DNA from: Oscillospiraceae bacterium
GTDB taxonomy: Bacteria > Bacillota_A > Clostridia > Oscillospirales > Ruminococcaceae
Length of the DNA: 60,566 nt
Direction: 5' to 3'
Assembly: GCA_017829075.1 (NCBI GenBank)
Contig: JAGAJA010000026.1
Location: 1 to 60,566, forward strand
A program made the position numbers and the translations under genes. Shown piece by piece: positions 9,691 through 17,744 of the stretch. Under the pieces are notes generated by a model. It was not told where the DNA came from, ran no database searches, and saw nothing but the letters and a program-made list of their open reading frames with translations. Each line of letters starts with the position of its first letter. The first letter of the stretch is position 1.

Positions 9691-9753
9691 CCACTTTTCA
9701 CAAACATTGTGCGAAATTGTATGAATTTTTGTTTATTTTCACAACAAGTGGTT

Positions 9754-10401
9754 TCAACCAAGAACTATCTTTTTCAATTCCTCTGCATCATGGGCGAAAT
9801 ATGTCGGCTCACGCGCGGCTAACTCCTCATAGCTTCTGAAGCCCCACAGTGCGGCGCATACGTCTATCCCCGCATTATGCCCGGTCATGATGTCCACATC
9901 GCTGTCACCTACATAAAGCGCCTCCTGCGGGTCAACTCCGGCGCGGCGGATAAGTTCAAGAGCGGCTCCGGGGTCGGGCTTTGGCTGAAATCCCGCTCCA
10001 AAGCCTATCACCTCTGCGATATCCCCGCCGTAATTCTGCCGGACAAGCTCAGCAGAAAACTCGTGCGCCTTGTTTGAATTACAGCCGCAAACAACACCCT
10101 TTTCCCTCAGCTCCCGTACCAGCTCCCGCATTCCGGGATAAGGCTTCGTCAGGTCGGACTTGTGCTGGGAATAGTACTCCGTGAACATCGCGTAGGCGCG
10201 CTCCTCTGTGGGCTTGTCATGTCCCGGCGGGAGCATACGCTCAATAAGCTTCGGGATACCGTTCCCGACAAAGTGCTTGAAGCTCTCCTCCGGGTGCTGA
10301 GGAAATCCCATTTCCGCCAGAGTGTGGTTTCCTGCGGCGGCAAGGTCGCCGATAGTGTTCAGCAGTGTGCCGTCAAGGTCAAATATTACCAGTTTATACA
10401 T
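9754..10401 (-). CDS. HAD phosphatase, phosphoglycolate phosphatase-like
   Basis: A 215-residue HAD-superfamily phosphatase. Motif I is FDLDGTLLNT near residue 7, motif II the CGCNSNKAH region, motif III FQPKPDP and motif IV YVGDSDVDIMTG near residue 163. The small alpha-helical cap is the Gph/PGP type, so the likely reaction is dephosphorylation of phosphoglycolate or a similar small sugar phosphate. The open frame runs 40 codons further upstream, but MYKLVIFDLDG at 10401 is the right family start. Confidence 0.88.
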   Translation of the reverse strand: MYKLVIFDLDGTLLNTIGDLAAAGNHTLAEMGFPQHPEESFKHFVGNGIPKLIERMLPPGHDKPTEERAYAMFTEYYSQHKSDLTKPYPGMRELVRELREKGVVCGCNSNKAHEFSAELVRQNYGGDIAEVIGFGAGFQPKPDPGAALELIRRAGVDPQEALYVGDSDVDIMTGHNAGIDVCAALWGFRSYEELAAREPTYFAHDAEELKKIVLG

Positions 10402-10457
10402 TATGTATCCAACCTCTTTTCCGGGGCAGGTTTCCCGCCCGGTATATTTTGCAGAAA

Positions 10458-10634
10458 CTAACGTTCCCGTTTTCTCTTCCTGTCTGCCCTTTTCCGTTCT
10501 TTCCCTTCCAGCTTTTCGCATCTGGTCAGCGATTTCCCGGAACTTTTGCTATGATGATACTCTCTGCACTCAGCGCATTTGCCGTGTCTTTCACAGCCTG
10601 TTCTTTTGCACGGGCAGGCGGTATTGTTGTTCAT
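10458..10634 (-). CDS. Small cysteine-rich protein
   Basis: A 58-residue protein with a dense zinc-finger-like cluster near its start (CPCKRTGCERHGKCAECREYH) and a very basic tail rich in Lys and Arg. Similar short Cys/His proteins are common in clostridia, without known function. Start chosen at the second Met because GGAG lies at correct spacing before it. It sits between the TrkA-like gene and the HAD gene in the same direction, likely in one transcript. Metal binding is inferred from the cysteines. Confidence 0.6.
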   Translation of the reverse strand: MNNNTACPCKRTGCERHGKCAECREYHHSKSSGKSLTRCEKLEGKERKRADRKRKRER

Positions 10635-10654
10635 TGTATGCTCCATGATTTGGT

Positions 10655-11272
10655 TTAGGATTTCTTCGCGAAAACCAATCTGTCCTTTTCGCCCAGCGTG
10701 ATGACCTGTCCATTATAGAGCAGGAACGCGCCGTTTTCACGGATTATCGCGAACAGTATCTCGTCCGGCTCCAGTTCTATCTCCGAGGGCTGCTTTCCGA
10801 CAAACTCCGGCGGCATATCCATTGTGGTGAAATGCACTGCGTTGCGGTCGATGTAAATCTCCGCTTCCTCGTTCACGTCCTCTATCGCGGCGACCGCCGC
10901 CTGCACCGTGAGCCGTGTTGGGCAGACGGTGTGTATTCCAAAGCCACGAAATACGTCAACCTTGTCCACATCGGATATCCTCGCGAATACCCTCGGCACC
11001 TTGTAGACTTCCTCCGCAAGCTGCGCCGCCATTATGTTAAGGTTGTCGTCCTGAGTTACCGCGCACACCGCGTCGCAGGTTTCGATGCCCGCCTTTTTCA
11101 GTATGTCCTGATCTATCGGGACTCCCACTGTGGTGAAGCCGCCGAAATCCCCCGGCAGCGAATCGAAACTCTCCTCCCGGCGGTCAACCACCGAAACATC
11201 ATGCCCACGCTTGTCAAAAAGCGCCGCAAGCTCGCTGCCCACGCGTCCGCAGCCGATTATCAATATATTCAT
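10655..11272 (-). CDS. TrkA-like potassium uptake regulator
   Basis: A 205-residue cytoplasmic RCK protein. The N-terminal Rossmann motif is NILIIGCGRVGSELA (residues 2-16) with the acidic NAD-site end VVDRRE. The middle has CAVTQDDNLNIMAAQLA. The C-terminal third is a TrkA_C-like domain (PSEIELEPDEILFAIIREN). Such proteins gate TrkH/KtrB-type potassium channels on nucleotide binding. No channel gene lies in the window, so the partner is elsewhere. AGAGGTG precedes the start. A second TrkA-like gene lies at 17039. Confidence 0.85.
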   Translation of the reverse strand: MNILIIGCGRVGSELAALFDKRGHDVSVVDRREESFDSLPGDFGGFTTVGVPIDQDILKKAGIETCDAVCAVTQDDNLNIMAAQLAEEVYKVPRVFARISDVDKVDVFRGFGIHTVCPTRLTVQAAVAAIEDVNEEAEIYIDRNAVHFTTMDMPPEFVGKQPSEIELEPDEILFAIIRENGAFLLYNGQVITLGEKDRLVFAKKS

Positions 11273-11300
11273 GAAATCACCTCTGAATGTCGTTACTTTC

Positions 11301-12665
11301 TTACTTACCAACGCAGAACCGCTTGAATACCTCGTTTATGACCTCGTCCCCGGCTCGCTTTCCGGACAGCTCATAAACCGCGTCAAGAGCCTGCTCCAGC
11401 ATAACTCCCACCGCGTCCGGAGTAATTCCGGCGGCAGCGGCTTCAAGAGCCTGCTCCACCGCGGCGGAAGCCCGGATAACGCAGTCCCGCTGCCGCTCGT
11501 TGGCAAGAAATCCTGCGTCCGGGTCAAGCCGCTTCAAATCCAGCTTCCGGCTGACCGCCTGTTCAAGCTGAGAAGCGGCGCTGTCGTCCTGCTTAGCCGA
11601 GAGCGCCAGCGGCTCTCCGAGGACTTCCTCTATCTCCGTGCAGTCCAGCTTCTGCGGCAGGTCGGTCTTGTTCACTATCGCCAGAGCGTTTCTGCCCCGG
11701 AGCAGCTCCAGCAGCCGCCTGTCCTCCTGCGACAGCTCCCGCGAGCCGTCAAACACCGCCAGCACTATGTCCGCGCTGTCCAGCTTTTTCAGCATAAGGT
11801 CAACGCCGATCTTCTCCACGAAATCCTCTGTTTCCCTTATTCCGGCGCAGTCCGCAACCCGCAGCACGATATCTCCGAGGGAAATGGTTTCCTCCACAAT
11901 ATCCCGGGTAGTTCCCTCAATGTCGGAAACAATGCTCCTCTGCTGCCCCGCAAGCCGGTTCATCAGGGTGGATTTCCCGGCATTGGGCTTCCCGACTATC
12001 GCGCAGGAAATTCCCTCCCGGAGCATTCGTCCGGTGTCGTAGCCGGAAAGCAGCTCCCTGAACATATCCCTGACCGCCGAAAGCCTTTCGGTGAGCCATT
12101 CCTGAGTTACAACCGGTGTATCGTCGTCCGGGTAATCTATCCACGCGGAAATCTGGCTGGAAACCTCCATAATCCGCTCTGCGCAGTCCTCCATGCGGCA
12201 GTACAATGCGCCCTCGCGCTGACCGTTGGCGCAGCTCAGGAGCTGTCCTCCCTGTGCGCTGATTATGTCAGCCACTGCCTCCGCTTGAGTGAGGGACATC
12301 TTCCCGTTGAGCAGGGCGCGCTTGGTGAATTCCCCCGGAGCGGCGGGGGTTGCCCCGGCTTTAACGCAGGCGGAAAGCACCCGCCTTGTGACGTATATTC
12401 CGCCGTGACAGGATATCTCCGCCGTGTCCTCCCCGGTGTAGCTGTGGGGAGCGCGGTACATCAGCAGCACTCCATCGTCAAGCTGCTCTTCTCCGTCAAA
12501 AATACGTCCGTAAGCCGCCCGGTAGCCTTTCATCTCCCGGATATCCTTTCCGGAAACCGGGCGGAATACCGCCGCAGCGATATCTGCGGCATTTTCTCCG
12601 GAAATTCTGATAACCGATATTCCTCCCGCCGCCGGGGGAGTTGCTATTGCACAGATAGTTGACAT
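11301..12665 (-). CDS. mnmE: tRNA modification GTPase MnmE
   Basis: A 454-residue MnmE (TrmE) that with MnmG modifies the wobble uridine of several tRNAs. It shows the N-terminal folate-binding domain (TICAIATPPAAGGISVIRIS), a central helical region and the inserted G domain with GKPNAGKSTLMNRL (near residue 225), DIEGTTRD, DCAGIRET and NKTD. The C-terminus ends FCVGK, the family CxGK with catalytic Cys. It starts two bases after the secA stop, so it is probably co-transcribed with it. MnmG is not in the window. Confidence 0.97.
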   Translation of the reverse strand: MSTICAIATPPAAGGISVIRISGENAADIAAAVFRPVSGKDIREMKGYRAAYGRIFDGEEQLDDGVLLMYRAPHSYTGEDTAEISCHGGIYVTRRVLSACVKAGATPAAPGEFTKRALLNGKMSLTQAEAVADIISAQGGQLLSCANGQREGALYCRMEDCAERIMEVSSQISAWIDYPDDDTPVVTQEWLTERLSAVRDMFRELLSGYDTGRMLREGISCAIVGKPNAGKSTLMNRLAGQQRSIVSDIEGTTRDIVEETISLGDIVLRVADCAGIRETEDFVEKIGVDLMLKKLDSADIVLAVFDGSRELSQEDRRLLELLRGRNALAIVNKTDLPQKLDCTEIEEVLGEPLALSAKQDDSAASQLEQAVSRKLDLKRLDPDAGFLANERQRDCVIRASAAVEQALEAAAAGITPDAVGVMLEQALDAVYELSGKRAGDEVINEVFKRFCVGK

Positions 12666-12666
12666 A

Positions 12667-14985
12667 TCAATCCTGCTTCTTCCTGCCGAATAATCCAGCG
12701 AAAAAGCCCTTTTTCTTCGGCTTTTCGGCGGATTCCGGCTGCGCTTCTAAAATTGAGGTGTATTCCTCCTGCTTTTTATGGGAATTTCCGTCCGCAATCT
12801 CCTCGTTGTCGGTGAAAACATTGAGCAGCAGCGGCTTGCGCTTGAATTCCTCTCCGGTGTCGTTGAGCAGATAGGTGTAAGTCCTGCTGGGGATAAGCGG
12901 CTGATACTGCTCCAGAGTATCGCATTTCAGAAGCGCTTCCAGCTTCTCCGTCATGCGCTCCGGCAGGCTTTCCGCCGCGCTGTCGTAGTATTCCTCGCAG
13001 GCGATGTTGTATTCCTCCGCAGGATTTCTTCCGGCTATCTGGGTGAGGTGTATTCCCTCCCGGAGATATGCGGTGTAGTCCAGATAATCGCACCAGAACT
13101 CATTCAGCAGCGCCGCCAGAATGAAGTTCTGCTTCTCCTGAAGCGGCTTCTCGCCGAATTTCTTAACCGCCTCATCGTACAGCTCCGGAGCGTTCTTCTG
13201 CCACAGCTCGCTGTCGTGGCTTCCGTCAAGCAGCGCGGTGCGTTTCTCAAAGGTCATGCTGCGGTGCTTCTCGCCGATCATGGTGTATTTCATGAGGTTC
13301 ACGCGCTCGTCAAAGGCGTTGCCCTCGGATATGCGCTGGACGCGCTCCGCTTCCTTTATCAGAGCCTTGTCCTCTATCGCGCCGCTCACCCGCTCGGTAG
13401 GATAGTGCCTGCCGGAAACCAGTGATTTCAGATTCAAGCGAGTCATTATTTCATCGTCTAAAGCCGCAAAGAATCTGCTCTCGCCCACATCGCCCTGACG
13501 TCCGGCTCTGCCGCGAAGCTGCTGAGTGATTCTTGAGGACTCCCGCATTGCGGTCGCCAGCACCAGCAGACCTCCAGCCTGCTCAACCTCGGCTTTCCGC
13601 TCGCCGGAAACTCCACCGAGCTTTATGTCAACTCCGCGTCCCGCCATGTTGGTGGAAATAGTCACTGCTCCCGGCTCTCCGGCGCGGGAAATTATCCCGG
13701 CTTCTGCTTCGTCGTTCTTCGCATTAAGCACGGCGCAGTCTATACCGAGGGATTTCAACTCCTCCGCAAGGCTCTCTGACTCGCCTATGCTGCCTGTTCC
13801 CACAAGAACCGGACGGTTGATCTCATGGGCTTCCTTTATCGCCGCGACAACTGCCCGCCGCTTTTCCGTCTGGTCGAAATACATTTCAAGAGGGTGGTCT
13901 GTCCGCTGACAGGGCAGCCGGGTGGGTATTACCTCGGTGGGAAGTCCGTAAATTGTGTCGAACTCCTCCGCAGACTGCTCCGCAGTTCCGGTCATTCCGG
14001 CGATCTTCGGGAACAGCCGCAGGAAGTACTGAAGCGCGATATTGCCCATTATACGCCCGCGGGAGGTTATTTTCAGCCCGTGCTTAGCCTCCACTGCCGC
14101 CTGAAGATCTCCGGGAAACACCCTGCCCGGAGCAGCTCTGCCGGTGAACTCGTCCACAAGCAGTATCGAACCGTCCTTGACGATGTAGTCCTTATCCTCG
14201 GCGAGCATTACCCGCGCTTTCAGGCAGGCGCATATCTTCGCCAGCAGCCCTGCGCTTTCCTCACCGTAGATGTCGCAGTCGAATATCTCCTCTGCCCTGT
14301 CCGCGCCTGCGTCGGTGAGGTAGACGTTGCGGCTGTCCTCGTCAATTCCGTAATCCTCATCGGTGAAATCCTCCACCTTTGAGTAGACCTCGGCGGTGCT
14401 GCCGTCGTCCTCGGCGGCTATATCTCCGGCGATAACAAGCGGAATGCGCGCCTCGTCTATCATGATGCTGTCCGCCTCGTCCACAATGGCGAAATTGAGT
14501 TTCTCCGGGAACACCATTTTCTCCGGCTCAAAGCAGGCGAAATCCCGCAGGTAGTCAAATCCGGCTTCCTTTGCGGTGAGGTAAACGACCTGCCTCCCGT
14601 ACAGCTCCCGACGCATTTCTCTGGGAGTTTCAGCGGTGATGCAGCCCACAGTTACACCCATTTCGTCATAGACCGGCTTCATCCACTCATAATCCCGGTT
14701 TGCAAGGTAGTCATTGAAGGTGAGCACCATCACCTGCCCGCCGCTTACTGCCTCAAAACAGGCGGAGAACACCGCGGAAAGGGTCTTGCCCTCGCCGGTC
14801 TGCATCTGCATCATTTTGTGACCGGAAAGCGCCAGCGCCGCGCCTATCTGCTCCGCAAACGGGGTGATATTCAGCGTTTTCTGAACGGCGCAGTAAACGC
14901 GGGAGAATACTTCAGCAATACCGCTGCCCTCTGCGCCGCCGTCCTGAGCGAGTTTTTGTATTTCAACGATTTTTTTGTTGTCCAT
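12667..14985 (-). CDS. secA2: SecA-type preprotein translocase ATPase, SecA2-like
   Basis: A 772-residue SecA motor. Walker A is in MQMQTGEGKTLSAVF near residue 85, the DEAD-like motif in VDEADSIMIDEARIPL, and motif VI in STNMAGRGVDIKLGG. It is shorter than housekeeping SecA (about 840-900) and its tail (GFFAGLFGRKKQD) lacks the zinc-binding SEC-C Cys/His motif, which points to an accessory SecA2-like form. The start MDNKKIVEIQKLA follows AGGAGGA; the frame stays open upstream but crosses a repeat. No SecY2 or glycosyltransferase genes are beside it, so its cargo is unknown. Confidence 0.85.
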   Translation of the reverse strand: MDNKKIVEIQKLAQDGGAEGSGIAEVFSRVYCAVQKTLNITPFAEQIGAALALSGHKMMQMQTGEGKTLSAVFSACFEAVSGGQVMVLTFNDYLANRDYEWMKPVYDEMGVTVGCITAETPREMRRELYGRQVVYLTAKEAGFDYLRDFACFEPEKMVFPEKLNFAIVDEADSIMIDEARIPLVIAGDIAAEDDGSTAEVYSKVEDFTDEDYGIDEDSRNVYLTDAGADRAEEIFDCDIYGEESAGLLAKICACLKARVMLAEDKDYIVKDGSILLVDEFTGRAAPGRVFPGDLQAAVEAKHGLKITSRGRIMGNIALQYFLRLFPKIAGMTGTAEQSAEEFDTIYGLPTEVIPTRLPCQRTDHPLEMYFDQTEKRRAVVAAIKEAHEINRPVLVGTGSIGESESLAEELKSLGIDCAVLNAKNDEAEAGIISRAGEPGAVTISTNMAGRGVDIKLGGVSGERKAEVEQAGGLLVLATAMRESSRITQQLRGRAGRQGDVGESRFFAALDDEIMTRLNLKSLVSGRHYPTERVSGAIEDKALIKEAERVQRISEGNAFDERVNLMKYTMIGEKHRSMTFEKRTALLDGSHDSELWQKNAPELYDEAVKKFGEKPLQEKQNFILAALLNEFWCDYLDYTAYLREGIHLTQIAGRNPAEEYNIACEEYYDSAAESLPERMTEKLEALLKCDTLEQYQPLIPSRTYTYLLNDTGEEFKRKPLLLNVFTDNEEIADGNSHKKQEEYTSILEAQPESAEKPKKKGFFAGLFGRKKQD

Positions 14986-15023
14986 GTTGATCCTCCTATG
15001 AGGTGAATAGTATTCTTTTGTTA

Positions 15024-15113
15024 GGGACGCGCTGATTAAAGCGCAGCATATCAAATTCAGCCGAGTGAGTGTGCGCGTTTGAACGTGGCAAATTTGATTT
15101 AATCGGCGTTTCC
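15024..15113. repeat. 90-bp palindromic repeat, copy A
   Basis: Ends read GGGACGCGCTGATTAAA and, inverted, GGAAACGCCGATTAAA. The inner part pairs as ATCAAATTCAGCC with the AATTTGATTTAATC side. The reverse complement of 51622-51712 matches it along its length with scattered changes. It is flanked by TTA on both sides, as a short target duplication would be. It lies between the secA promoter and start codon, so it is transcribed in the secA leader. Confidence 0.75.
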
Positions 15114-15163
15114 TTAGGTAATACAAACTGGGGTTTAACCATCAGGTTTATCAAATATATTAT

Positions 15164-15192
15164 ATTATACCCTCATTTTTCTTCTCTGTCAA
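15164..15192 (-). promoter_or_regulatory. Promoter of secA2-mnmE
   Basis: Minus strand TTGACA, 17-base spacer, TATAAT. It would give a leader of about 170 bases containing repeat copy A. Its -35 box is 2 bp from that of the divergent GH130 promoter. Confidence 0.75.
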
Positions 15193-15194
15193 CC

Positions 15195-15223
15195 TTGAAA
15201 TATAACAGAAAATGTGATATAAT
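15195..15223 (+). promoter_or_regulatory. Promoter of the GH130 operon
   Basis: TTGAAA, 17-base spacer, TATAAT. The leader before the start at 15289 includes a small imperfect hairpin (GTCCGGGC to GCGTCCGG) and an AGAAAGGA ribosome site. Confidence 0.75.
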
Positions 15224-15288
15224 GAATGTGTATATTGATTTTATAGTCCGGGCGGCTGATAAACAGCGTCCGGGAGAAAGGAAATTTC

Positions 15289-16476
15289 ATGTTGACAAAA
15301 GCAGAATTTGACGCAAGACTATCAAAGCTTGTAAGGGATCAGGAAGAGTTAATCAACCGCCCGAACCCCGCCTCCGATTTCTACAACGGAGTTTACACCA
15401 GATACGAGAACCCGGTGCTCACCGCTGCCCACGCGCCGATAATCTGGCGCTACGACCTGTCCTATAACGACAACCCCAACCTCATGGAGCGTTTGGGTGT
15501 GAATGCAGTTATGAACTCCGGCGCGGTCTATCTCAACGGGAAGTACTGCCTTGTGGCTCGTGTAGAGGGCGCTGACAGAAAGAGCTTCTTCGCAGTTGCA
15601 GAGAGCGACAAGCCTACTGAGGGCTTCCGTTTCCGGGATTACCCCGTGATACTGCCGGACACCTGCCCGGAGGAAACCAACGTATACGATATGCGCCTCA
15701 CACAGCATGAGGACGGCTGGATCTACGGCGTATTCTGCTCCGAGAGCAAGGACAAGTCCAACCCCGACCTCTCCGCTGCCACCGCTCAGGCTGGTATCGT
15801 CCGCACAAAGGATCTCACCACATGGGAGCGCCTGCCGAACCTCATCTCAAAGTCACCCCAGCAGAGAAACGTTGTGCTCCACCCGGAATTCGTTGACGGA
15901 AAGTACGCATTCTACACCCGCCCGCAGGACGACTTCATCTCCACAGGAAGCGGCGGCGGTGTCTGCTTCGCACTTTGCGAGGACATCACTAATCCCGTCC
16001 TCTGCACAGATGAGGTAGTTATCTCTCCGAGAGTTTACCACACCATCACCGAGGTAAAGAACGGCGCCGGCGCAGTTCCGATAAAGACACCTAAGGGCTG
16101 GATACACATTGCCCACGGCGTAAGAAACACCGCCGCAGGTCTGCGTTATGTCATATATGTGTTCGCGACTGACCTCAACGACCCGTCAAAGCTCATCGCA
16201 AGTCCCTCCGGACTGTTCATAGCTCCCCACGGCATCGAGAGAGTGGGCGACGTTTCCAACGTTGCATTTACAAACGGCGCGATAGTTCGGGAGAACGGCG
16301 AGGTTTACATTTACTATGCTTCCTCCGATACAAGGCTGCACGTTGCTTCCACGACTATCGAGCAGCTCATGGACTACACCTTCAACACACCCTCTGACCC
16401 GCTGCGCTCCGCTGACTGCGTAAAGCAGCGCTGCGAGCTTATTTCCAAGAACCTTTCTGGAGAGCGCAGGGCATGA
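15289..16476 (+). CDS. GH130 beta-mannoside phosphorylase (mannosyl-glucose phosphorylase type)
   Basis: A 395-residue cytoplasmic enzyme of glycoside hydrolase family 130. The five-bladed propeller shows [11 protein letters not shown] near residue 40, the catalytic-acid segment [14 protein letters not shown] (Asp near residue 134) and [29 protein letters not shown] in the phosphate-binding part. Overall pattern fits 4-O-beta-mannosyl-glucose phosphorylase, which splits Man-Glc with phosphate to mannose 1-phosphate and glucose. It has no signal peptide. First gene of a rightward block with Nudix and later a GH26-like protein and an esterase, which fits beta-mannan use. Exact substrate is inferred. 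Confidence 0.9.
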   Translation: MLTKAEFDARLSKLVRDQEELINRPNPASDFYNGVYTRYENPVLTAAHAPIIWRYDLSYNDNPNLMERLGVNAVMNSGAVYLNGKYCLVARVEGADRKSFFAVAESDKPTEGFRFRDYPVILPDTCPEETNVYDMRLTQHEDGWIYGVFCSESKDKSNPDLSAATAQAGIVRTKDLTTWERLPNLISKSPQQRNVVLHPEFVDGKYAFYTRPQDDFISTGSGGGVCFALCEDITNPVLCTDEVVISPRVYHTITEVKNGAGAVPIKTPKGWIHIAHGVRNTAAGLRYVIYVFATDLNDPSKLIASPSGLFIAPHGIERVGDVSNVAFTNGAIVRENGEVYIYYASSDTRLHVASTTIEQLMDYTFNTPSDPLRSADCVKQRCELISKNLSGERRA

Positions 16477-17003
16477 CCGAATATTTTGACCTGTACACGG
16501 CGGACAGACGCAGGCTGGGCAGAAAAATACAGCGCGGTGCTCCTATCCCCCACGGCGAATATCATATCGTGGTGCAGATAATGTCGGTGAACAGCCGGGG
16601 CGAAATACTGCTCACCCAGCGTGTTCCAGAAAAGACCAGCGGTGGACGCTGGGAATGCAGCGGCGGCTGCGCGATAAGCGGCGAAACAAGCCGCGAAGCC
16701 GCAGTCCGGGAGCTTTTCGAGGAAACCGGGATAAGAGCTTTCCCCTCGGAAATATGCCTTGAATGGACGCTGACCACCGACAGTATGCTCCGGGATTTCT
16801 ACATCGTGCATAAAAATGTCGGAATAGACCGGCTGGTGCTCCAGTCGGAGGAGGTCTGCGCCGCTAAATGGGTAAGCTTCGAGCGGCTTTCGGAAATGGC
16901 GGCAAACGGTCAGACCACCCGAACAGTGGCACGCTGGCTTGAAATGCGCGGCGACGACCTGAAGCAGCGTATAGAGCGTATCCGCCGTGGAAACAAGCCG
17001 TGA
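16473..17003 (+). CDS. Nudix hydrolase
   Basis: A 176-residue Nudix protein. The Nudix box [24 protein letters not shown] spans residues 66-89 and has all key Glu residues. The N-terminus ([28 protein letters not shown]) resembles the isopentenyl-diphosphate isomerase-like Nudix group (YfcD type). Substrate cannot be read from sequence; a nucleotide or sugar diphosphate is likely. ATGA overlap with the GH130 stop shows coupling. Confidence 0.88.
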   Translation: MTEYFDLYTADRRRLGRKIQRGAPIPHGEYHIVVQIMSVNSRGEILLTQRVPEKTSGGRWECSGGCAISGETSREAAVRELFEETGIRAFPSEICLEWTLTTDSMLRDFYIVHKNVGIDRLVLQSEEVCAAKWVSFERLSEMAANGQTTRTVARWLEMRGDDLKQRIERIRRGNKP

Positions 17004-17038
17004 TAATCACAGACGGCTGACGGAGTAAGGAGCAATAC

Positions 17039-17701
17039 ATGAAAATAATCATTGTCGGCGGCGGCAGGGTGGGCTTCTACCTTGCAAAGACCCTGAGGGA
17101 TCAGGGACACGATACCACGATAGTCGAGCAGGACAGAGAGCGCTGTCATAGCTGCGCGAATATGCTTGATGTATCCGTGTGCGCCGGGGACGGCACCTCT
17201 CAGAGCACCCTCCGCGCCGCCGGCGCAGATGACGCGGACGTCGTGGTCGCGGTCATGGGAAAGGACGAAAGCAACCTCGTCTGCTGCCAGACTGCAAAAA
17301 AGATCTTCGGAGTGCGCAAGACCGTCGCAAAGGTGAACAATCCCAACAACGTGGAAGCGCTGCGCGCACTCGGAGTGGATACGGTGGTATCCGCAACAGA
17401 TTACATTATCCAGTTTCTGGAGAGAGAGGTGGACATCTCCGCTATCCGGGAGCTTATCCCGCTGAACGACGGCGAAGCCTCCCTGCTGGAGATCACCCTG
17501 CCGGAAAACTACAAGCTCGCAGGTGATACGCTAATGAACATCAGCCTGCCGCAGAGCTGCAACGTTGTCTGCATAAACCGCGGCGGCAAGACCATTATCC
17601 CCCGTGGTCAGACAAAGCTCCACAGCGGCGACGTGCTGCTCGTAGTCACCCTCGGCACTGGTGAAAGAGAGCTGCGCAGAGCGTTAAGACTAAGAGACTA
17701 A
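17039..17701 (+). CDS. TrkA-like potassium channel regulatory protein
   Basis: A 220-residue RCK protein with an N-terminal Rossmann fold (IIIVGGGRVGFYLAKTL, then TIVEQDRERC) and a C-terminal TrkA_C domain (SLPQSCNVVCINRGGKTIIP). It is closer to full KtrA/TrkA length than the copy at 10655. TAAGGAG lies before the start. It has no channel neighbour and sits between Nudix and the FtsA-like gene. Two TrkA-type genes within 6 kb may reflect two transport systems or an old duplication. Confidence 0.86.
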   Translation: MKIIIVGGGRVGFYLAKTLRDQGHDTTIVEQDRERCHSCANMLDVSVCAGDGTSQSTLRAAGADDADVVVAVMGKDESNLVCCQTAKKIFGVRKTVAKVNNPNNVEALRALGVDTVVSATDYIIQFLEREVDISAIRELIPLNDGEASLLEITLPENYKLAGDTLMNISLPQSCNVVCINRGGKTIIPRGQTKLHSGDVLLVVTLGTGERELRRALRLRD

Positions 17702-17744
17702 AGGGGTTCTCTAAATATATCCCGTGACAACTAAGGAATAAAAT

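Noticed and set aside
11130..12662. 510-residue rightward frame opposite mnmE
   Set aside because: Shadow of mnmE in GC-rich DNA; Arg/Leu/Gln-rich without domains.
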